Shown here: positions 57,212 to 64,000 of the stretch, in pieces | How positions within the stretch are numbered: the stretch's first letter is position 1 | Layout: each line of letters opens with the position of its first letter | Source of the DNA: Plasmodium coatneyi | Lineage: Eukaryota; Apicomplexa; Aconoidasida; Haemosporida; Plasmodiidae | Direction of reading: 5' to 3' | DNA length: 64,000 nucleotides | Assembly (NCBI RefSeq): GCF_001680005.1 | Contig: NC_033568.1 | Coordinates: 1,736,001-1,800,000 of the forward strand | Program-made: the position numbers and the translations under genes | The notes under the pieces: generated by a model | Database searches by the model: none | Seen by the model: only the letters and a program-made list of their open reading frames with translations | Told to the model about the DNA's origin: nothing

Positions 57212-57972
57212 TCTCGCTTGTTGGCTGTAATGCGTTATTCTTTGTATTTTGTTTCTTTTTCTTCTCAAGTGTATTGAAATGTGAAGGGAGTGCAAGAAGC
57301 GTGCATATATGGATTTCATATAAAACATGCGCGTAAAGCGTGTAAATAAGGGGTCCAAGTGAAGGGTGGGTGCACAGCATAGACGTATATTAGTAGCTAC
57401 CACGCGTTGTTGTAATGAGTGGCTATAACGAATGATTACAACGAGTAGCTATATTGCGTTGTTTAGTCGTGTTGCTTAATCACGTGTTGTTATATCGTTT
57501 TATCATAACGCGTGCAAACGGCTACGCTATTTTTGAACGACGTTTTACAGATGTTGTGTTTTCAAAAATCCCAGAACGGACTTATGGAATTTTTAAGTGC
57601 ACAAGCACACGTGTAAGCACATGTAAACGAATAAAAAAACAGTGCGCTATGCATACACAATTGTTTATGTAAGCAGATTTTATAAATTCACAAATGTTTT
57701 TCAATCAACCCCCCAACGATATATAGACTTTTATTTTTTCGTTAAATTCTTTTAAATTCTATTTAACGTAAAAAGTTAAAAAACTAAGGTGAAATACACA
57801 TGTGTGTGAAATCTACAAAATGCAGCATTGGGAAATAGATTTAATTCAAAATACAATCCCCCAAATGTCAAAGAAAAAGGATTTTTTTTTTTTTTGGGGG
57901 GGCACTGACCATGCGAGGTGCAAGAATAATGCCCGAATGTTGCAATTTTATAAATTGTCAACGGGTGAAAGT

Positions 57973-58212
57973 ATATTTTTTTGTTCGTGCTATTTTATTG
58001 CCCTAGGGTTTTATAGTTTAGTCGTTTTATGGTTCAGTCGTTTTATGGTTTTATCGTTTTATGGTTTAATCGTTTTATGGTTTTGTCCTTTTACAGCCTT
58101 GACGCTTTGCATCTTTGACGTTTTATAGTTTAACTGCTTTGTTGATTGATCGCTTTACTACTTTGTCCGTTCACTACTTTGTTGATTTGCTGCCTTATCG
58201 CTTTCTTATTTT
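57973..58212 (+). repeat. Degenerate 16-bp tandem repeat, 15 units in exact register
   Basis: Fifteen consecutive 16-base units without any indel. Consensus of the best-conserved part is GTCGTTTTATGGTTTA. Four near-identical units occupy 58021-58084, and units 58165-58212 have decayed to a TTT core. The later units show an 8-base half-period (for example ATCGCTTT, ACTACTTT). The unit at 58005 begins AGGGTTTTA, only loosely like the Plasmodium telomere repeat. Confidence 0.92.
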
Positions 58213-59473
58213 TCACTTTTAAAAAATGTCAGTTGCGCGCTGTGTATATCTTTGAGTAACCGTTCAGAAAAACTTCCCTTTGTGATATGTTTTACTTTTT
58301 ATCTTTTGTAAAACAAGTTTTCAAATGTGGAAAATAGCACCTTGCCATAAAACAAAAGAAATATTTATTGGGGAAATGGGGGGGGCGATAGTGGTCAAAT
58401 AATGTTTTATTTAACCTTTTGTTTATTGATTTAATCCTTACACTTGTTTCAAAGCACAAGAAATAATTCCGTGCTTGATTAAAAAAGAAAAAAATTCTTA
58501 GTACTCTCTCACAATATATTTGCTTTTATCCCAATTAAGAACAAAAACACGAAAGGTGTACTAAAATGATGATTATTTATGAAACAGATTAACCACATGC
58601 AAGTATCACTGGAAGTATAATTCTATCAATACAGCTAAGGGTAAAATTAAAGTGTATTCGCTTTTATTTTAAAAAAATTACATGGAAAAAAGAGAAAATA
58701 ATATAATAAAATGAAATACGCAAAAAAAAAAAAAAAAAGAAGTATAAAATATATGATATTTCAGAGTGATCGCAGTACTACTGTTTCCATGAAGTTACAC
58801 TCACACAAATGCTAACATTAAAATGTAAGTTTTTTAAGTAACAGTTTCTTACAGATAAATTATGTATAAACGTGTGGAATAAATTTTCTTTAATTTAAAA
58901 CTTAACACGCTTTCGTACGAACGATAATAAAATATATCAAATATTGTTCTGTAACAATTCTGTTAAGTTGAACAAAGCTTTTATATTTTTGCATATTAAT
59001 ATAAATTTATCCTGTTTTCAGTTTGTAATTTTTTTGGCAAAAAATTTAAAATGCAGCAATTGCAAAACAGATGTTCGCGTGGTATAAAATAATATATGGG
59101 GGGCGTGTTTCACATTCCCGCATACGTATGTATACACGTATACACAATAAAAAAAAATCACATGGCATGTGTTAAAGTGTGCAGCAAAATGCACGCAGTA
59201 TAAATGAAAAAGGTCCTACATAAATGTATAAATTATGGATGTATAAATATATATATATGTACATGTATACTTACGTATAAATTCGCAAACGTGAATAAAA
59301 TACTCTGAGTCAGAATATAAACTGTCATAAAAAAAAAGATTATAAATGTGAGTGAAGGAAAAAAGCGATATTTGTGAAGGCGCGCAGTTAATGCGACAGA
59401 GGAAAACAAATTTGTTTAAATATGCTAAAAATTATTTCCATAAAATTGAATATTGGTTATAAAGCATGCACTC

Positions 59474-59528
59474 GCGCGTTGTGCTACTTTGCGATTGTGC
59501 AATTTACGACTGCGCGACTGTGCGATTA
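59474..59528 (+). repeat. Short degenerate 8-bp tandem repeat
   Basis: Seven units of about 8 bases (GCGCGTTG, TGCTACTT, TGCGATTG, TGCAATTT, ACGACTG, CGCGACTG, TGCGATTA), one of them a base short. The period equals the half-period of the array at 57973-58212, and words such as CTACTT are shared. It may be a decayed relative. Confidence 0.55.
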
Positions 59529-62500
59529 CACGTGAGGTGTTAGGTAAAAATTAACGTAACGTAATAATTATAGTAAAATTCGTTTAAACAAAAAATTATG
59601 TCTTGGAAAATTTTTTTTTTCCAATTTAAAAAATTAAAAATGAGGAAAAAATTAACCATTGATATTGGGCACATGAATTTTTGAGTATATAAATTTAATA
59701 CATATATGTAATTACTACACAAAAAGAAAAAAAAAAATATATTTTTTTTTTGTTTAAAAATGAGCTGTGGTGTGTTTTTAAAAATGCTTCATATAAAAGA
59801 AAGATCAAAATTATATATAATTATGTTTGGCGTTATTTTTACGCATCAGTTTTGCCTAGTAACGAAGTGTATAATGAAGCAATTCCAAAGGGGGGAAAAC
59901 TTTAAACGATAAAACAAAGTCGCAATTGCGGCAGAAAGGTCTTAATTTTACCGTTAATTAAATTTTTATGTTTTAATTGGTATGTTATACATTTGTGGTG
60001 ACCCATGCGGAAATGACTCTTTTAAATGAAATGTGTTTTTATGTGTAAAATTTAAACGCACGGGGGGGAAATGCACACGAATCGAGCGATTTGTGATTTA
60101 ATATGAAGAATTAATCGTATACGTATAAACGCGCGCATGCATAAATGGAGGTATGATTTATCATGAAGCTGTTTATGATTTCCCGTACGAGGAAATTACA
60201 TATTATGGATAAATTATTTTTCAAAAAATTAAATGGCAAACGTTTTGAGAAAATGCAAATTGGACATGTATGTAATTAATTGCGCATCATTGATTTGGAG
60301 AAGCAAATGAAAGGGTTAGCAGTTCGCACAGTCATCAATTTTGCAAACAAAGGAGGAGCAGTCGCTCGTTATTTGTGTGATATGTTTTGAAGTATATTAC
60401 ACAATTCTATGTGTATACATAAATATGTGCATATACTGGACGAGGGAATTCATGACGATTTGCGTTTTTTGTTTAAATTTTTTTTTGCGTTTTTTATGTA
60501 CCCCTCGAATGTTTTTTCGGAAGATAAAAATATTGTTCATAATTGAGGCACTGGATTAAAATTTGTTGCGCCGTGTAGATGACGTTTTAATGATATAGAC
60601 ATGTATATATGTACAATGTGTAGGTCCATTGGATTTTTTTTTTTCTTTTTAAAGTCCAAACGAATGGAAAGAGAGAGCAATTCGCAAAAAGGATGACCTA
60701 ACCACATGTTGAGATAAGGGGCAGAAGCGTTAAATTGAGGTTGCCAAATTAATCATTTTTTTTTTATTTTTAGTATGTGCAAAAATAATTATTTGGGGCA
60801 GTTATTCCTTTTACATAGGCCTGTAAAGGACTGTACACGGGAAGTTGTGGCTTCACAAAAGTTGCTTTTTTCAGAGCATACAATTAATGCATGTCGTTCA
60901 CGTTACTTGTGCGAAACGTGCGTCATATACAATTTTTAGTCCACATTTCAAAAAGAATAATTAGTAATACACGGAAAGTTGTCATAAAAGGAGCGTGGTT
61001 AGTGATTAAATGTACGTGTATGCAAAGTAAATTCATATAACTCATGCGTTTTATGATAAATTTTCGTCCAGAAAATTTACCAAAGGTATATTCGCCAAAG
61101 GTAACGATATTGAAGGATCTCCCATATGGAGAAATATTTAAAACGTTTTGAAATGAAAATTTTTTTCGTTTATTTTTGCTAACAAATGTGTTCACTATTT
61201 TAATTGTTTTATGTGGGAACGTTTGCACATAAAGAAAATTGGGGGTTACCAAGTGTTTTTATAAAACACATGCGTTTGAAATTTATGATCTTTCCGCGAT
61301 GATGATATAATATCCACTGTATATGCCTTTTCGCATTTATTTTTTAAAAATACATATTAAGGGCGTTATTTCTGTTAAGAAAATAATTCTTATGTTCTAG
61401 TAGTCTCCTACAGCGCGGGCAAAACATTGGGTTAAAAGAAAAGAAGAAAAACGTGCATATTACTTCTCACACCTTTTCTGTAAAGTACTTACTGACTTGT
61501 AATGAGTGAAGTGACCTTGAAGAATTGCATGAGCAAATAGCGATATATGTGTTTTATTCCTACTTTTGCGAATGTGTGTACATTCTTTTTTAAACATCAC
61601 TAAGACATTACATTTGGGGGACGCGTACAAAAATTAATTTTTAAGCGCTGCAAAGGGGTTTGTTGCACAGCGCATGGTTTTACACTACTGTTTCGTTAAC
61701 AAAGAGAAACAAAATAGCTTCTTTCGTAATTTCCAAGGTGAGACCAGCCACAGAAATGAGAACGTTAAACTGTTTGTTTTCTTCATTTTTATATATAAAT
61801 GGTTAAAGCATTCACGTGAGCATTTTAAAATTGTGTATTTAGTGTTTTTTTGAAAAATAAAAAAAAGCTTAACACTTGAAAATTATCCGTAAATGTAACT
61901 CAGCATTTACAAAAATATGAATGGATTCCGCATAATAGGGTTCGAGTAACGACATGCAAAGCGGAAAAAAAAAAAAAAGAAATAAAGAGCAAGGCACATA
62001 ATATAAAGGCAACTTTCGCATTCAACCGTTTCGATGTTATTTGTAAGAAATGTGGTTTTAATTTTATTTGCGAAAGTGTATATGTATTTTATAATTTAAT
62101 TTTGCTTATTTTTTCGTAGAGCAATACCTTCAAATGGGATGCTGCAACATGTAAGCATCAAGACTATTAAAACAGATTATTGCATTCATTTTGGTGTGTT
62201 CATTCTGCGTTTTTTTTTTTTTTTTTTTTTAATCCTTATGAAAGACGCACTTATTAAAAAGTGGAAGTAATTAAATTAATTTGATTAAACTTTTTTAAGT
62301 TGATTTACCTGAATAGCAAAGGCATGTTGCTATGTGGTGTGTTTTAAATTTTGAGCTATGCGGCTGAGTTATATGATTTCTGAAAAAAGTATCATGTATG
62401 TGGTTCCATTTATCGTTATGCGATAAACGCGTATTTTATAAGAGATTAATCCTCTCTTGCTCCGGTCCAATGTGGTTTCAGTATATATGTCACTTAATAC

Positions 62501-63716
62501 GGTCCCATGGCAGCTCAGCCTGTGGAGTAGGTCGCCGTTATAGAAGCATACCATTATTGGGCATTGTAAATTTAGACATATTTCCCCGTTCCACAATTTT
62601 AGTCACAAACTTGGAAAAATGATCAAAATGGTAAATTTTCACATAGGAGGGTGAATAAGTAAAAGGATAAGTTTAAGTGAATATAAAATCAAACATAGCA
62701 TAGCGGCAACCGACGTTGTTCCCTTTTTCCCACGCATTGTACACATGCACATGCATGTCGAAACTGCTGGTTAGAAGAATGCAAACGTAGAAATTGAAAT
62801 GTTATTGCGCTCTAATACATGGTGAACAATACGCATTTTAAAAATGGCAAGTGGTTTTGAAAAATATTACGTGCATGCAGGAGGTTTTATAAAGGTAATG
62901 CAGAAATATAAGCCGAATTGATAAGAACTTTTAAACCAGAACAGAAAAAAAGGAAAAATGTATTTTTAATAGAATGTATTTTGTTGCATCCTTTTCTTTT
63001 TGTTTAAATGTATGTGTAACGGAAAAATGTGAATAACTATTTCGATTTCAATTCTTCTGTCATTACAACGTTCATTCATTTTTGTGAACTTGCATTTTGA
63101 TCACTAGTTGTGTTCTGATTTTTTCACGTTGCTTAAAATTTTTCCTTTTTTTAATCTTTATATTTTAAAGCATTATAACCGGAACTGCAGCTTCATTCAG
63201 TTTTGTCAAGGTTGTTTTTATATGTTCATTTAAATTTTTGTTATCACTTTGTGAATTAGTGCCTTCTTTCCATTATTATTTCGAATGACACATTTTTGTA
63301 CATAAATACAACATCGATGGGTTTTGTGTATTTGAAATTTTAAATTATTTCTAAGGTTCAAGTTTTTATAAGCCATTGTATTCACGTAATAAGAGAAAAT
63401 ATTAGCGTAAACCGTTGTATTTGTCAAGTTAAAAAAAAAAAAAAGTGGCAGTGAAAGGAGTTTCCTACAAGCTTTTGTTCTATCTTTCGCAAAAGGATAA
63501 GAAACGAATTTTGTGCATATCAGTGACACAAAAAATTGAAAGAAAAACTTCCATATACCAAAATTATATATTTCATGTATGTAGGACTCTTCTTACCTAG
63601 AAGAAAGAAACAATATTTAGCTTAATTTTTGATTTATTCTTTTATGTCCGCTTAGGGGGCAAATACTGCTGTACACAAACAGAATAATCAAAGTGTGCAA
63701 TCATATACGTGATACC

Positions 63717-64000
63717 ATGAAGATAATTAAAGTGTATAGATCTATTTGTATTTTACTAATAATATATTTGTCAGGAATAATTTTGCAGAGCCTAAATTCG
63801 TTTGATACTATATTGCATATTTCTTTAGATAGCCGAAATGAATATATGTCTGGAACAAATGGGAGAAAACTTGCACAAAGAAATCCTTCAAGGGAAGCAT
63901 TAAAACGTCCTTATAATTGCGCACTTACGGAGGATGAACTTCATAGACTTTATCACATAATACATGTAGAATCAATGACTGCAGGTGATATATTAACTGC
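63717..64000 (+). CDS. 5' part of an exported protein with PEXEL motif, probably PHIST-like
   Basis: The gene runs off the window after 94 codons. The N-terminus has a recessed hydrophobic signal (residues ~9-25, ICILLIIYLSGIILQSL), then RKLAQ at about residue 51. This fits the PEXEL/HT consensus RxLxE/Q/D, which is cleaved in the ER and directs the protein into the host red cell. The sequence after it, RPYNCALTEDELHRLYHI, resembles the start of a PHIST domain (LTE-x-EL). In many exported Plasmodium genes an intron separates the signal from the PEXEL; here both lie in one exon. The gene stands alone beyond a gene desert, as expected at the start of a subtelomere. PHIST membership is provisional because only the first ~20 residues of the domain are visible. 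Confidence 0.72.
   Translation, partial: MKIIKVYRSICILLIIYLSGIILQSLNSFDTILHISLDSRNEYMSGTNGRKLAQRNPSREALKRPYNCALTEDELHRLYHIIHVESMTAGDILT

Larger units (their letters stand above)
57212..63716. other. AT-rich gene desert at the core/subtelomere boundary
   Basis: About 6.5 kb without a supportable gene. All open frames are short and cross T runs or repeats. Base composition is clearly more AT-rich than to the left. It contains the choline kinase promoter, a degenerate 16-bp array (57973-58212), weaker relatives near 57405-57530 and 59474-59528, an A run near 58722-58737, and several TGCATG-type words (62750-62880) upstream of the exported-protein gene. No canonical telomere array is present. 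Confidence 0.65.

Noticed and set aside
58003..58084. Interstitial telomere repeat (GGGTTYA)
   Set aside because: Only one loose match occurs. The 16-bp period and TATGG core do not fit the 7-bp telomere unit.
57802..58128. 108-codon plus-strand frame across the tandem array
   Set aside because: Its C-terminal half is only the translation of the 16-bp repeat; no start context or homology.
61925..61955. tRNA T-arm-like GGGTTCGAG
   Set aside because: No matching stem or acceptor/anticodon arms around it.
1..64000. CRISPR array, insertion sequence, tRNA or rRNA genes
   Set aside because: No regularly spaced identical repeats, transposase motifs or conserved RNA stems were seen, and the first two are not expected in this genome. 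A covariance-model search would be needed for small RNAs.

Overview
The window is nuclear DNA of a malaria parasite. The evidence is long Lys/Asn-rich open frames with runs of A, T-rich intergenic DNA, many short introns with GT(A/T) donors and T-rich AG acceptors, MSP-type paired EGF modules, a Plasmodium-type choline kinase, and a terminal gene with a PEXEL-like export motif (RKLAQ). The moderate base composition on the left and the more AT-rich right end fit the P. vivax / simian clade (P. vivax, P. cynomolgi, P. knowlesi, P. coatneyi and relatives) better than P. falciparum. I cannot name the species. From memory, the RPN6 - S27a - choline kinase neighbourhood resembles one end of P. falciparum chromosome 14, with the right side of this window facing the telomere.

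Layout, left to right. 0.6-13.3 kb: three plus-strand genes, namely a CDC23/APC8-like TPR protein, a secreted double-EGF protein with a suspicious in-frame amber codon, and condensin subunit CAP-D2. 14.2-26.0 kb: three minus-strand genes, namely a ten-exon radial-spoke protein 3 assembled here from splice sites, a putative organellar protein, and a very large unknown protein with two small 3' exons. 28.0-41.0 kb: plus-strand genes for U2SURP/SR140 (nine exons), a ubiquitin-like-S27a fusion with an apparent frameshift, a WBP4/FBP21-like spliceosome protein, and proteasome lid subunit RPN6. 41.5-46.3 kb: a small single-pass membrane protein and PUS10 (apparent frameshift) on the minus strand, with a tentative three-exon microgene on the plus strand between them. 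47.5-54.4 kb: a fifteen-exon PPX1/Prune-type DHH phosphoesterase and a ten-exon leucine-rich-repeat protein. 55.9-57.2 kb: choline kinase. 57.2-63.7 kb: an AT-rich gene desert with a degenerate 16-bp tandem array. 63.7 kb to the end: the start of an exported, probably PHIST-like protein.

Most of the window is conserved housekeeping DNA: mitosis (APC/C, condensin), pre-mRNA splicing (U2SURP, WBP4-like), translation (S27a, PUS10), proteasome, phospholipid synthesis and axoneme (RSPH3). The right edge looks like the boundary between chromosome core and subtelomere. No CRISPR, insertion sequence, tRNA or rRNA was seen. The least explained items are the amber codon that separates the EGF protein from a GPI-like tail, the degenerate 16-bp array with weaker relatives nearby, a perfect 38-bp palindrome inside a divergent promoter region, and the PPX1-like enzyme whose usual DHN motif reads DFN. 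Two frameshifts in conserved genes may be assembly errors.
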